In this document: positions 1 through 8,906 of the stretch, one piece after another
Layout of the letters: each line of letters starts with the position of its first letter
How positions within the stretch are numbered: position 1 is the first letter of the stretch
Assembly: GCA_003022435.1 (NCBI GenBank)
Contig: PXUA01000005.1
Location: forward strand, 1 to 64,000
Direction of reading: 5' to 3'
DNA from: Bacteroidetes bacterium SW_9_63_38
GTDB lineage: Bacteria > Bacteroidota > Rhodothermia > Rhodothermales > Salinibacteraceae
DNA: 64,000 nucleotides
Notes under the pieces: generated by a model
Told to the model about the DNA's origin: nothing
Seen by the model: only the letters and a program-made list of their open reading frames with translations
The model's database searches: none
Made by a program: the position numbers and the translations under genes

Positions 1-129
1 ATCTCCAGAATCTCAGATCGCCTGGATCTGGGACTCCCAGCATCTTGCCGAACATGCTCGGCTCGGACGAGTCCGGCTGATCTCCACCAGACCGAAGAAA
101 GTCGTTCACGTACTTTCTCACGGATCGGT
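1..129. mobile_element. Right-hand part of a type-B mini-element, cut by the window edge
   Basis: The end of this stretch (CACGTACTTTCTCACGGATC, then GGT) matches the right end of the complete B element at 51430-51583. The inner part, with its CGGACGAGTCCG palindrome, matches the B copies at 47.8 and 52.7 kb. It abuts aconitase coding sequence at about 130. The left end lies outside the window, so it is unclear whether the element interrupts aconitase or replaces its 5' part. The terminal TA seen in other copies is TG here. Confidence 0.7.
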
Positions 130-927
130 GGCGTCGTGCCCCCCGCCAGCGGCATCTGCCACCAGGTGAATCTGGAGTACGTGGGCCGCGGCGTGTGGAC
201 GCGGGAGCTGGAGGACGGCCGGACGCTCGCCTACCCCGACACGCTCGTCGGCACCGACAGCCACACGACCATGATCAACGGCCTCGGCGTGCTGGGCTGG
301 GGCGTCGGCGGCATCGACGCGGAGGCCGCCCTGCTGGGGCAGCCGCTCCGGATGCTGATGCCGGAGGTCGTCGGCGTCCGCCTCACCGGCGAACTCGCCG
401 AGGGCGCCACGGCCACTGACCTCGTGCTCACCGCCACCCAGATGCTCCACGAGTACGGCGTCGTGGGTCGCTTCGTCGAATTCTTCGGCCCCGGCCTGCA
501 CACCATGACGGTCCCCGACCGGGCGACCATCGCCAACATGTCGCCCGAGTACGGCGCCACGATGGACTTCTTCCCCATCGACGACGAAACGCTCGACTAC
601 ATGCGCCGCACCAACCGGAGCGACGAGCAGGTCGACCTCGTGGAGCGCTACATGAAGGAGCAGGACCTCTTCCATACCCCCGACTTTCCGGAGCCGGACT
701 ATTACGACGTGCTGGAGCTCAACCTGAGCGAAGTGGTCCCGAGCGTGGCCGGACCGAAGCGGCCCCAAGACCGCATCCGCGTGCCGGAGCTGCCGGGGTC
801 TTTCGAGACATCGTTGACAGCCCCTGCCGGCCCCACTGGCCTCGGCCTGGAGGACGACCGGCTGGGGGACACCGGGCACTACGACGACGGCACGCACGAG
901 ATGGAGATGACGCACGGAGACGTGGTG

Positions 928-959
<32 letters not shown>

Positions 960-1131
960 CAACCCGTCGGTGATGCTGGGCGCGGGCCTGCTTGCCAAAA
1001 ATGCCGTCGAGGCCGGGCTCGCCGTCGACCCCTACGTCAAGACCAGCCTCGCCCCCGGCTCGAAGGTGGTGACCGACTACCTGAAGGAAGGCGACCTGCT
1101 GCCGTATCTGGAGGAGCTGGGCTTTGCCACC

Positions 1132-1172
<41 letters not shown>

Positions 1173-1591
1173 GCTCCCCGGCGCCGTGGAGGCCGCCATC
1201 GAGGACGGCGACCTGATCGCGGCGGGCGTGCTCTCCGGCAACCGAAACTTCGAGGGCCGCATCCACCCGCTCGTGCAGGCCAGCTACCTCGCCTCCCCGC
1301 CCCTTGTGGTGGCCTACGCTCTGGCCGGCACCGTCGACATCGACCTCACGACGGCCCCCATCAGCCAGACGGCCGACGGCGAGGAGGTCTATCTGTCCGA
1401 CCTCTGGCCGCCGAGCGATGAGATCGAGACGATGATCGAAACGGTCGTCAAGCCTGAGTTCTTTGCCGAGGAGTACGACGGCATCGAAACGTCCAACGAG
1501 ACCTGGAATCAGATCGAGGTTCCGGAGGGATCGGTCTACGACTGGGAGGACGACTCCACCTACATCCAGGAGCCGCCCTTCTTTGTCGACC

Positions 1592-1629
1592 CACCGATCC
1601 GTGTAAAGAAACGTACTCACGGATCGGTA
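1592..1629. repeat. 38-bp hairpin mini-element inserted in frame in aconitase
   Basis: ACCGATCCGTG (1593-1603) and CACGGATCGGT (1618-1628) form a perfect 11-bp inverted repeat around a 14-base loop. The arms equal the terminal repeats of element B, and the right side ends in TA. It is read through as roughly [12 protein letters not shown] in a linker just before the [15 protein letters not shown] segment, where aconitases tolerate length variation. Confidence 0.75.
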
Positions 1630-1910
1630 ACGCCCGAGATTCCTGACATCGATTCGATCGAGGGCGCCCGCGTCCTCGCCAAGCTGGGCGGCTCCACGAC
1701 GACCGACCACATCAGCCCCGCCGGGGCGATTCCGCCGGACAGTCCGGCCGGCAAGTACCTGATCGAACAGGGCGTGGAGCCGCACAAGTTCAACTCGTAC
1801 GGCGCCCGCCGCGGCAACCACGAGGTCATGATGCGCGGCACGTTCGCCAACATCCGGATCAAGAACGAGCTGGTGCCCGGCATCGAGGGCGGCGTGACGA
1901 AAAACTTCCT

Positions 1911-2032
1911 TAATGCAGCTTCAACTGGTCCGTTGTGCAATCGAGCTTTGGACGGACCTCGTCCGTCCCTCAAGCTGGAGCTTGGAGCAATAGCAAACTG
2001 CTTTCCCCAAAAGATCGTTTGAAGCTGCATTA
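1911..2032. mobile_element. Type-A mini-element (MITE-like), copy 1
   Basis: The terminal inverted repeats are TAATGCAGCTTCAA and its complement TTGAAGCTGCATTA. Both ends carry TA, the target-duplication pattern of IS630/Tc1-type elements. There is no ORF of its own. The inner part has a GGACGGAC/GTCCGTCC hairpin. Three more copies lie at 44111, 47921 and 56264. It splits the aconitase codon pair CTT-AAG. No matching full-length transposon is in the window; the local IS630 has different ends. Confidence 0.9.
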
Positions 2033-2071
2033 AGGATGGGGAGGTCACATCAAGGATGGGGAGGTCACATC
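2032..2071. repeat. 20-bp perfect tandem duplication in aconitase
   Basis: AAGGATGGGGAGGTCACATC occurs at 2032-2051 and again at 2052-2071, directly after the A element. One copy alone would encode the expected KDGEVTS after NFL, so the second copy is an added duplication that shifts the frame. Confidence 0.95.
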
Positions 2072-2547
2072 CATCTACGAGGCCGCGATGGAGTATCAAG
2101 ACAACAATGTGCCCCTGGTCGTGCTGGCCGAGGAGGACTACGGCATGGGTTCCAGCCGCGACTGGGCGGCGAAAGGGCACCGACCTCTTGGGCGTCAAGG
2201 CCGTGATCGCCGCCAGCTACGAACGCATCCACCGCTCCAACCTCATTGGGATGGGCGTGCTGCCGCTGCAGTTTGCCGACGGCGAGGACGTCGACTCGCT
2301 GGACCTGGACGGCACGGAGACGTTCGACATTCCCCTCAACGAGGACCTGCAGCTGGGTCAGGCAATTGAGATCACCGCCACCGCCGAGGACGGCACCGAA
2401 ACCGTCTTCACGATCCTCAATCGGTGCGATACGCCCATCGAGGTCGAGTACTATCGCCACGGCGGCATTCTGCACTACGTCCTCCGCGACTTCGTCCGGG
2501 GCGAGACGGTCACTGCGTAGTCGCCTCGTTTCCATTTTGCCCCCTCC

Positions 2548-2584
2548 GCCCCATTCGGTATTCCCGGGTGGGGCATTTTCGTTT
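2548..2584 (+). terminator. Rho-independent terminator after aconitase
   Basis: GCCCCATTCGG and CCGGGTGGGGC can pair (two mismatches) around a short loop, followed by ATTTTCGTTT. It begins 28 bases after the aconitase stop, so it probably served that gene. Confidence 0.7.
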
Positions 2585-2611
2585 CCGACCTCCGCTCCTC
2601 CACAGCCAGGG

Positions 2612-2754
2612 GAATTGGATCTTGCGTTATGAGGAGCACAGAGGAGCATTCGAGCACAGCGTCCCTGCCTCCATGCATCCAGGCATCCATCCCCCCCGGC
2701 AGATTGGTTTCTGAGCGGCAAAAGCGCCTCCCACGTTCTCAAACGCATTCCAAC
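2612..2754. repeat. Type-C intergenic repeat, copy 1
   Basis: It shares the ordered blocks GAGCACAGCGT, CTGCCTCCATGCATCCA, GGCAGATTGG and GCGGCAAAAGCGCCTCC with copies at 22241, 25226, 40690, 43928 and 54649. It has no ORF and no clear terminal inverted repeat. Confidence 0.75.
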
Positions 2755-2845
2755 ATATGATCGCCCCGCCTCCATACCGTTCCCGGAACCCGACCGCAGC
2801 CGTCCCCTACGCTCTCCCCAGCGACCACAGTGCGACTGCCCGCCT

Positions 2846-2886
2846 ACTCCCAAACTCCTCAACTCACCAACTCCTCAACCCACCCC
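2846..2886. repeat. Phrase repeat (CTCAAC words) before a start codon
   Basis: The words CTCCTCAACTCACCAACTCC and CTCAACCCACC repeat the motif 'ctcaact/caac' with small variations. The stretch ends four bases before the ATG of the next gene. It is one of many such gap-specific repeats in this window. Confidence 0.6.
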
Positions 2887-2889
2887 CCA

Positions 2890-3402
2890 ATGCCCTGGTA
2901 CAACCCCCACGACGACTGGCAAGAAACCGATGCTCCGACCGGCCCCGGACTCGATGTCCAGATCAACGCGCCCAACCGTGACGAGCGGCCCGTCGTCCGG
3001 TTTCAAACCGACAGCGACCCGTTTCTTCTCACCGGCACCGAGCCGCGCCCGGAGACGGACACCATCCACACCGTAGCGCGCATCGATCCCGGCACGGGCA
3101 CCGGCACCCTGCTTTTCGTCGTGCATGCGGACGGCCAAAACCTCGTGTTTGAAGAACGGGCACCGGACGCGGTCAATGACGCCGTCTACGACCACGTGCG
3201 CTCCGCCCTGAACGAAATCATGGTCCCCGTCTACATCGACGACGTGATTGACGAGTTGAGCGAGAAGGTGTCCGGCCTGGCCGTCCTGCACACGGCCCAG
3301 TACGACGGCACGGGCCCCACGTGGACGTATTTTCGGACATCCGTCTTCGACGACGGCACGCTGCTTCTCGAAGACGAGTACGGAGAGATGGACCTGTCTT
3401 AG
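2890..3402 (+). CDS. Hypothetical acidic protein, 170 aa
   Basis: I do not recognise a family. The product is soluble and acidic, beginning MPWYNPHDDWQETDAP, with no signal peptide or membrane segment. The middle (TLLFVVHADGQNLVFEERAP, then VNDAVYDHVRSALNEI) and the end (TWTYFRTSVFDDGTLLLEDE) look like an alternating beta and helix fold. An in-frame ATG lies 60 bases upstream, but that extension is made from the phrase repeat, so I take the ATG at 2890. It stands alone between the type-C repeat and msrA. Codon use matches the chromosome, so it is probably real. Confidence 0.75.
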   Translation: MPWYNPHDDWQETDAPTGPGLDVQINAPNRDERPVVRFQTDSDPFLLTGTEPRPETDTIHTVARIDPGTGTGTLLFVVHADGQNLVFEERAPDAVNDAVYDHVRSALNEIMVPVYIDDVIDELSEKVSGLAVLHTAQYDGTGPTWTYFRTSVFDDGTLLLEDEYGEMDLS

Positions 3403-3605
3403 TATCGACCGGACCGCCCCTTCCCCAGTCATCAGCCGCACGGGGGCCTTTGCTTTCGCACAGACTTCACGGCCGGACCGCGACGCCTGTGTAACAACGG
3501 GCCCGTCTCCCCCAACAACAGGAGCCAAGTGAACGCGACGTGCATTCGAACACACCCTCGACCACGGCGGCTTCGCGACCTTTCTTGTTCAAGTTTCGTT
3601 CACCC

Positions 3606-4283
3606 ATGCTTCCCTTTCCCACACGCCTTCCGCTTCTCAGCGTCCTCATCACCGGCCTTCTACTCCTGGCCTGCACCCCGTCGTCGGGCGACAGCGATGC
3701 CCCCGAGACCGACCCCGGAGTCGACCTCCCAACCGCCGTCGCGGACACGGCTACGTTTGCCGGGGGGTGCTTCTGGTGCATGGAGCCGCCTTACGATAAG
3801 GTCGACGGCGTCGAGGCCACCATTTCCGGCTTTTCAGGCGGTTCTATGGAAACCCCCTCCTACAAAGAGGTCGCATATGGAAAGACCAATCACACCGAGT
3901 CCGTCCAGGTGATCTACGACTCCACAAAGGTGTCGTACAAACGCCTCCTGCGGATCTACTGGCACAACGTCGACCCCTTCGACGGCACCGGCCAATTCTG
4001 CGACCGCGGGTCCCAGTATCGGCCCGCGATCTTTGCCCACAACGCCGAGCAACGTCGGCTCGCAAAGAAGAGCACGTCGACCGTTGCAGCCCAGTTCTCA
4101 ACCCCCATCGCCGTCGAGATTCACGACTACAAGGCCTTCTACGCCGCCAAGAAATACCACCAGAACTACTACAAGAAAAACCTGGGGGAATACAAGAACT
4201 ACCGGCAGGGCTGCGGTCGTGACGCTCGCCTGGAGGAAATCTGGGGAGACGCGGCCGGCGGCGACGCCCCCCTTAGCCGATAG
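3606..4283 (+). CDS. msrA: Peptide methionine sulfoxide reductase MsrA, lipoprotein form
   Basis: MsrA reduces methionine-S-sulfoxide in damaged proteins using thioredoxin-type reductants. The catalytic signature GGCFWCMEPP is followed by the family blocks GFSGGSMETPSYKEVAYGKT, YWHNVDPFDGTGQFCDRGSQ and FYAAKKYHQNYYKKN. Residues 1-20 (MLPFPTRLPLLSVLITGLLL) form a signal followed by LLAC, a good lipobox, so the enzyme is probably anchored outside the cytoplasmic membrane. I chose ATG 3606 because it starts this signal; an ATG 66 bases upstream would put a charged stretch in front of it. The length of 225 aa fits a signal plus one MsrA domain. No MsrB is fused or adjacent. Confidence 0.93.
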   Translation: MLPFPTRLPLLSVLITGLLLLACTPSSGDSDAPETDPGVDLPTAVADTATFAGGCFWCMEPPYDKVDGVEATISGFSGGSMETPSYKEVAYGKTNHTESVQVIYDSTKVSYKRLLRIYWHNVDPFDGTGQFCDRGSQYRPAIFAHNAEQRRLAKKSTSTVAAQFSTPIAVEIHDYKAFYAAKKYHQNYYKKNLGEYKNYRQGCGRDARLEEIWGDAAGGDAPLSR

Positions 4284-4327
4284 TCACCGCGTCCGATGGT
4301 GCCCTCGCATCTCCGCCGAACGGCGTC

Positions 4328-4388
4328 CCGCCCAACGCGCAACGCCTAACGCACAACGCGCAACTCCCAACGCACCAACGCTAAAACC
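4328..4388. repeat. Phrase repeat (CAACGC words) between convergent genes
   Basis: Words such as CCAACGCGCAACGCCTAACG and CACAACGCGCAACTCCCAACG repeat a ~9-10 base unit with changes. It lies between the stop of msrA and the stop of the SDR gene and overlaps the end of the latter slightly. Similar words recur at 12.6 and 22.5 kb. Confidence 0.65.
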
Positions 4389-5190
4389 CAGAGACGTACC
4401 GCATGAGCAGACGCACCACGGAGGCCGGAAGCATGTCGGAGAGCCGGTAGATCCACCGAAACTGCTTCCCCACCGGCCAGTGGATGCGGTTCTCTGTGAC
4501 CGCCTGCTCCACCGCGTCCGTGACATCGTCAACCGACAGATTGGGCGCCAGCCGACGGGGGGGCGATGGGAGCCCGGCGGCCTCGGCCTCCTCCGCCGAC
4601 GCATCGACGTACGGCGGCACCACGTCGCACACGTGAATGTCATGGTGCGCCCATTCCAGATTGAGCGCCTGCGTGAGCGACCGCACACCCGCCTTCGCCG
4701 CGGAGTAGCTGGCGAGGTCGGGCGTCCCGTACATGCTGGACGCCGACGCGATGCTGATGACCCGCGCCCGCTCGGTGTCGCGCAACAACGGAAAGGCCGC
4801 GTGCGTGACGGCCAGCATGGCCCAGAGATTGCCGTCGATCTGCTCCCGGTGGGCCTGCAGGTCCAGGTTTTCAAACCGCCCCGACCGCATGACGCCCGCG
4901 GCGTTGACGAGCACATGGAGATCGTCACCGGTCTGCTCCGTGAAGACATTGAGGGCGTCGTGCACCGCCGCCTCGTCGGTCACATCGATGGCCTGCGTGA
5001 TCACCTGGGGCGCCGCCGACAACTTCTGACCGAGCCGCTCCAGGGCGTCCGCGTCTCGATCAAAGAGGCCCAGGCGCCAGCCGTGCCGCGCGAAGCGCTG
5101 GGCAATGCTGCGCCCGATGGGCGACGTGGCCCCCGTGATGAGAATGCTCGAGGGGTCGGAATTAGCCATGAACGAGGGTGAATTGCGCAA
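4381..5190 (-). CDS. Short-chain dehydrogenase/reductase
   Basis: This is a classical SDR of about 260 aa. The NAD(P)-binding motif GATSPIG is near residue 20, VLVNAAGV follows, and the catalytic Ser-Tyr-Lys set appears as SIASASSMYG with YSAAK. Asp in GLFDRDAD after beta-2 suggests NAD(H) rather than NADP(H). The C-terminus (PVGKQFRWIYRLSDMLPASV, then VRLLMRYVSGF) is typical of SDRs that touch the membrane or act on lipids or ketones. The substrate cannot be read from the sequence. A second ATG at 5169 (MANSDPSSILITG) is the more likely start because the extra seven residues are not conserved in style. Confidence 0.85.
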   Translation of the reverse strand: MRNSPSFMANSDPSSILITGATSPIGRSIAQRFARHGWRLGLFDRDADALERLGQKLSAAPQVITQAIDVTDEAAVHDALNVFTEQTGDDLHVLVNAAGVMRSGRFENLDLQAHREQIDGNLWAMLAVTHAAFPLLRDTERARVISIASASSMYGTPDLASYSAAKAGVRSLTQALNLEWAHHDIHVCDVVPPYVDASAEEAEAAGLPSPPRRLAPNLSVDDVTDAVEQAVTENRIHWPVGKQFRWIYRLSDMLPASVVRLLMRYVSGF

Positions 5191-5236
5191 TCAACGAAAA
5201 GAAGGGAACCGAAAACTGGGAACCGGACCGCACTTG

Positions 5237-5268
5237 TTCTCAAAAGGACAGTTTCTCAAAAGGACAGT
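5237..5268. repeat. 16-bp perfect tandem duplication at the toxin stop codon
   Basis: TTCTCAAAAGGACAGT occurs at 5237-5252 and 5253-5268. The stop codon of the PIN-domain gene lies inside the second copy, so the duplication lies in the 3' end of that gene and just beyond it. Confidence 0.95.
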
Positions 5269-5678
5269 GATCCGTCAATCCCATGAACGAGTTCACGGGG
5301 CGTGTGGATCGAGAGCGTCGCGGGAGCAAAATCGTCTGTATTCCGAGTCACGATGCCGTCCGCCCCACTTTCCCGGGCGGCCTCGTGGAGCACGGCATCT
5401 TCATAATCGGAGAAGTTAGACTGAGCGGCGTTCTCCAGCACGCGCCGTTGCACAGGCGCCACATTGAAGGTCTGAAGCAAGTCTCGGACGTCCCGACGCG
5501 CCTCCTCGGCCGTGTACTCCCGCTGGACGATGTAGTAAACCGTTGTCAGCGTGGTTGCCCCGAGCTGCCCGGAGATGATACTTTCCTCAACAGCATACAC
5601 CAACCGAGTGGCAACCGCGCGATGAGGCTCTCGTCGCAGAATGGTGTCCAGGACCACATTCGTGTCGAAGCAAATCAC
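5256..5678 (-). CDS. PIN-domain toxin (VapC-like ribonuclease)
   Basis: This 140-aa protein begins MICFDTNVVLDTILRREPH, where the first Asp of a PIN nuclease active site is in DTNVVLD. Further acidic residues follow in NFSDYEDAVLHEAA and TRNTDDF, the usual order for PIN_3-type toxins that cleave RNA with Mg2+. The antitoxin gene is directly upstream on the same strand, eight bases away, so they form an operon. The C-terminus ends inside a 16-bp tandem duplication, but all catalytic residues are present, so the toxin looks intact. The RNA target is not predictable. Confidence 0.85.
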   Translation of the reverse strand: MICFDTNVVLDTILRREPHRAVATRLVYAVEESIISGQLGATTLTTVYYIVQREYTAEEARRDVRDLLQTFNVAPVQRRVLENAAQSNFSDYEDAVLHEAARESGADGIVTRNTDDFAPATLSIHTPRELVHGIDGSLSF

Positions 5679-5686
5679 GACAGTCT

Positions 5687-5950
5687 CTATCGGTGTTTTT
5701 CCTCAAGATGCCGATAATAGGCGTCTTCATCCACGTCGCCGGAACTCGGCTCCCGATTCACAAGACGACGCGTGAAAGGGGGCAGCGACTCCTGGTCGTC
5801 CTCGGAATGCTCGTCAGGAACGGATTCGGTTGTCACCGCCGCGAAGTACTGCTCCACCATCTTCGACACCGAGATGCCCCGCTCGGCAGCGTACTCCTTC
5901 GCGCGCTCGATGACATCCTCGTCCATCCGGAGCGTGAGCTTCTTAGCCAT
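5687..5950 (-). CDS. Antitoxin of the PIN pair (DUF6364/RHH-like)
   Basis: This 87-aa protein begins MAKKLTLRMDEDVIERAKEY and AAERGISVSKMVEQYF, the layout of ribbon-helix-helix antitoxins: a short beta strand, a helix, and a second helix for dimerisation. The acidic C-terminal half (SVPDEHSEDDQESLPPFTRR) would be the part that wraps the toxin. It is first in the operon, as antitoxins usually are, and probably represses its own promoter in the 340-base gap shared with uvrC. I see no clear operator palindrome there. Confidence 0.8.
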   Translation of the reverse strand: MAKKLTLRMDEDVIERAKEYAAERGISVSKMVEQYFAAVTTESVPDEHSEDDQESLPPFTRRLVNREPSSGDVDEDAYYRHLEEKHR

Positions 5951-6292
5951 GGGTCTACGAAAAGATTGTGACGTGTTAAGTGGTATAAACCGTACGTCTC
6001 CGTTCCGAACGGGTTGCCCTCCGCTCTCAATCGATGGAACAGTCGCTTCCCGGCGCTCTACCGACCGACGTACCGGCGGGTGTGAGGATGTGGTCGGCCA
6101 TTTGGCGGTCCTCCTTCCGGGGGATCAGAGCGGGCGGGGTCAACGTGCATACGGTCCCGTTTGCAGCGATACGATTCCGTCGTAGCCCGTGTATTTCCGG
6201 TCTCCCGAACCGACGGCGAGACGTTCCTCCGTGCGTCCGCGCTATCGTTGGGCCGCGTCACGCAACACGCAATCCGCAATACAGCAGTCCCG
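5951..6292. other. Divergent intergenic region, antitoxin / uvrC
   Basis: About 340 bases separate the two divergent starts. A short phrase repeat (ACGCAACACGCAATCCGCAA) lies at 6259-6282 just before uvrC. I see no convincing promoter, operator or RNA in the rest. An in-frame ATG upstream of uvrC is not needed for any UvrC domain. Confidence 0.5.
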
Positions 6293-8161
6293 ATGAGCGA
6301 CCTTCTTGCCGACAAACCGGATACGCTCCGGCAGAAGCTCGACAACCTCCCTACCGATCCCGGCGTCTACAAATTCCTCGACGAGGACGACTCGGTGCTC
6401 TACGTGGGCAAGGCCAAAAACCTGCGTAACCGGGTGCGCACCTACTTTCAACAGAGCCGGCAACGCGACGGCCGCATTCAGGTGATGGTCAAAAAGGCGG
6501 CCGACGTGGACGTCATCATTACCGACACGGAGGTCGAGGCCCTGATTCTAGAAAACAACCAGATCAAGGAGCTGCAGCCCCGCTACAACGTCAACCTGCG
6601 GGACGACAAGACCTACCCCTACATCTGCATCAAAAACGAGCGGTTCCCGCGGGTCTTCAAGACGCGCACCGTAAAGCAGGACGGGTCGAAGTACTTCGGC
6701 CCCTACACCGACGTATCCAAGATGAACACGATGATGGACGCGATCCGGTCGGTCTTCCAGCTCCGCACCTGCTCGCTCGACCTCAGCGAAGAGAGGATCG
6801 AGGCCGGCACGTACGACGTGTGCCTCCAGCACCACATCGACAACTGCAAGGGGCCGTGCGAAGGCCTACAGTCGGAAGCGGACTACATGCAGACCATCGA
6901 GCAGGTCGAGAAGCTGCTCAACGGCCAGACGCAGGCGCTCATCGACCTGCTGGAGGACGAAATGCATGAACAGTCCGACCACAAGAATTTTGAGGAGGCC
7001 GCCCGCCTGCGGGACCAGATTCAAGCACTGAAGGAGTACTCCCAGCAACAGAAGATCGTGAGCCAGGACTTTGCCGACCGCGACGTGTTCGCCCTGCACC
7101 TGGACCGCGACGAGGGCATCGGGTGCGGCGTGCTGTTCCAGGTGCGCGAGGGCAAAATGATTGGCAAACGGCACAAGTACCTGCGCCATATCGAAGGCCG
7201 GACGGACGAGGAGCTCATGCTGTCGTTCGTCGAGAGCTACTACGCCGACGCCAACTTCTACCCCGGGGAAGTGCTGCTGTCGCACGCCCCCAACGACCAC
7301 CCGGCCCAGGACACCCACGCGCTCAAGGAACTACTTCGCCGCGAAAAGGGCCGACAGGTCCCCATCAACGTGCCGAAACAGGGCGACAAGGCCAGCCTCA
7401 CCCGCATGGCCACCTCCAACGCCAAGCTGCTGGTCGGCGAGTGGAAGACCCAGCAGATGAAGCGGGAGCGCGACCGGATTCCGGAGGGCGTCAAGGCGCT
7501 GAAGGGCGAACTCGGGATGGACGACCTCCCCCGCCGCATCGACGGCATCGACGTGTCGCACCACGGCGGCAAAGAGACAGTGGCCTCCTGCGTCGTCTTC
7601 ACCGACGGCACGCCCCGCAAGAGTGACTACCGGACCTACAAGATCCGTACAACCGAGGAGGGCACCCCCGACGACTACCAGGCCATGCGGGAGGTGGTGG
7701 AGCGCCGCTACGGCCGCATGCGCGACGAAGACGGCCCCTGGCCGGACCTCGTGGTCATCGACGGCGGAAAGGGCCAGCTCAACGCGGCCGTGGAGATGCT
7801 CAAGGAGGTCGGGGTCTATGATCGGTTCCCGGTCATCGGCCTCGCGAAGCGGCTGGAAGAGGTCTTCCGCCCCGGCGACGCCGATCCGGTGCTCATCGGA
7901 AAAGACAGTCCGGCGCTTCAGCAGCTCCAGAAGGTGCGGAATGAAGCCCACCGCTTTGCCGTCACCTACCAGCGTAAGCGTCGCAAGAAGCAGACGCTCC
8001 AGTCCGAGCTGCTCGACATCCACGGCGTCGGCGAGAAAACCGCCCAGACCCTCCTCAGCGAATTCGGGTCCGTGGCGAAGGTGAAAGAAGCGGAGGAAGA
8101 CGCCCTCGCAGACGTCGTCGGGCCCTCGAAGGCCGAGAAAGTGCGATCGTACTACGACTGA
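6293..8161 (+). CDS. uvrC: UvrABC system protein C
   Basis: UvrC makes both incisions in nucleotide excision repair after UvrB has loaded at a lesion. In order: a GIY-YIG nuclease (GVYKFLDEDDSVLYVGKAKN, near residues 20-50), the cysteine-containing CLQHHIDNCKGPC region, a UVR motif that contacts UvrB (NFEEAARLRDQIQALKEY, near 230), an RNase H-like 5' nuclease (IDGIDVSHHGG and LVVIDGGKGQL), and a C-terminal tandem helix-hairpin-helix (LLDIHGVGEKTAQTLLSEFG). At 622 aa it has the normal family length. I chose ATG 6293 (MSDLLADKPDTLRQ); the frame stays open 132 bases upstream, but through repeat-like DNA. Confidence 0.96.
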   Translation: MSDLLADKPDTLRQKLDNLPTDPGVYKFLDEDDSVLYVGKAKNLRNRVRTYFQQSRQRDGRIQVMVKKAADVDVIITDTEVEALILENNQIKELQPRYNVNLRDDKTYPYICIKNERFPRVFKTRTVKQDGSKYFGPYTDVSKMNTMMDAIRSVFQLRTCSLDLSEERIEAGTYDVCLQHHIDNCKGPCEGLQSEADYMQTIEQVEKLLNGQTQALIDLLEDEMHEQSDHKNFEEAARLRDQIQALKEYSQQQKIVSQDFADRDVFALHLDRDEGIGCGVLFQVREGKMIGKRHKYLRHIEGRTDEELMLSFVESYYADANFYPGEVLLSHAPNDHPAQDTHALKELLRREKGRQVPINVPKQGDKASLTRMATSNAKLLVGEWKTQQMKRERDRIPEGVKALKGELGMDDLPRRIDGIDVSHHGGKETVASCVVFTDGTPRKSDYRTYKIRTTEEGTPDDYQAMREVVERRYGRMRDEDGPWPDLVVIDGGKGQLNAAVEMLKEVGVYDRFPVIGLAKRLEEVFRPGDADPVLIGKDSPALQQLQKVRNEAHRFAVTYQRKRRKKQTLQSELLDIHGVGEKTAQTLLSEFGSVAKVKEAEEDALADVVGPSKAEKVRSYYD

Positions 8162-8491
8162 TCCGCATTCTCAACGGCTCATGCCATTCCCCATTGACGA
8201 CTGCATCTTGCCCGGATATGGGTAGCGCGTATGTCGAAGGCACCTCCCTCCCACGCACCTACCCCGATTCGGAACGAGTTCCGATTAGTCGGGACACTGC
8301 TCACAAACGCACATACTACACTGGCAGTAGCGGCCGGACGAGGCAGATGAGCGGATCCCCTCCTGGTAAGAGCTGAACTTTCGATTGCCCTGTGCTCTCC
8401 CACGCTCACGGACGCCTACGCGATTCCGGACACGACGAGAAACACCGGCACTGAGCCGCCCTCCTCCAATCACATTCCTTCCGCTGCCGCC
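8162..8491. other. Intergenic stretch after uvrC
   Basis: About 330 bases with no ORF that looks coding, no strong hairpin and no match to the repeat families of this window. The promoter of the small zinc-ribbon gene probably lies here. Confidence 0.4.
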
Positions 8492-8770
8492 ATGAAATCC
8501 TGCCCGAACTGCGGCGCCCACCGCGAGGACGACGAGGACTTCTGCCCCGTCTGCGGCGAAACCTTCCCCGGCCCCACCATCTCGGAGCGCACCGGGCCGA
8601 TCTGGTACAAGCGATCCGCCTACATAAGGGCCTACGTGATCCTGGCCTGGCCGATTGCCCTCTACGGCCTCTACCAGCGCGACGCGTGGGACGAGAATGA
8701 GGACCAGTGGATGATGGCAGGGTGCCTCGTTATGGCCGCGGTGTGGAGCGCCCTGATTCAGGTGCTATAG
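8492..8770 (+). CDS. Small zinc-ribbon membrane protein
   Basis: This 92-aa protein starts with a zinc ribbon, CPNCG then CPVCG separated by about a dozen residues, at positions 4-24. A linker leads to two hydrophobic segments, about residues 46-61 (IRAYVILAWPIALYGLY) and 75-92 (MAGCLVMAAVWSALIQVL), so the ribbon probably faces the cytoplasm from a two-helix anchor. Such ribbon-plus-membrane proteins are common and mostly without known function. It is monocistronic: a hairpin terminator follows at 8842. Confidence 0.78.
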   Translation: MKSCPNCGAHREDDEDFCPVCGETFPGPTISERTGPIWYKRSAYIRAYVILAWPIALYGLYQRDAWDENEDQWMMAGCLVMAAVWSALIQVL

Positions 8771-8841
8771 CCGGTGCTCTTGACAACCGCGCTTCCGCTC
8801 CGGCGACGGATCGGTCGGCCGTGCTCACCCGTTTGGGGATG

Positions 8842-8863
8842 GGGCTTTATTCCAAAGCCCTTT
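8842..8863 (+). terminator. Hairpin terminator after the zinc-ribbon gene
   Basis: GGGCTTT and AAAGCCC form a perfect 7-bp stem around ATTCC and are followed by TTTGC. It lies 71 bases after the upstream stop and 44 before the next start. Confidence 0.65.
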
Positions 8864-8906
8864 GCAATAACAGAAGTATCCTTCCTCAACGTTCCACCGC
8901 CGACCT

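Noticed and set aside
4328-4388. CRISPR array
   Set aside because: Units are 9-13 bases, degenerate and contiguous, with no uniform spacers and no cas genes in the window.
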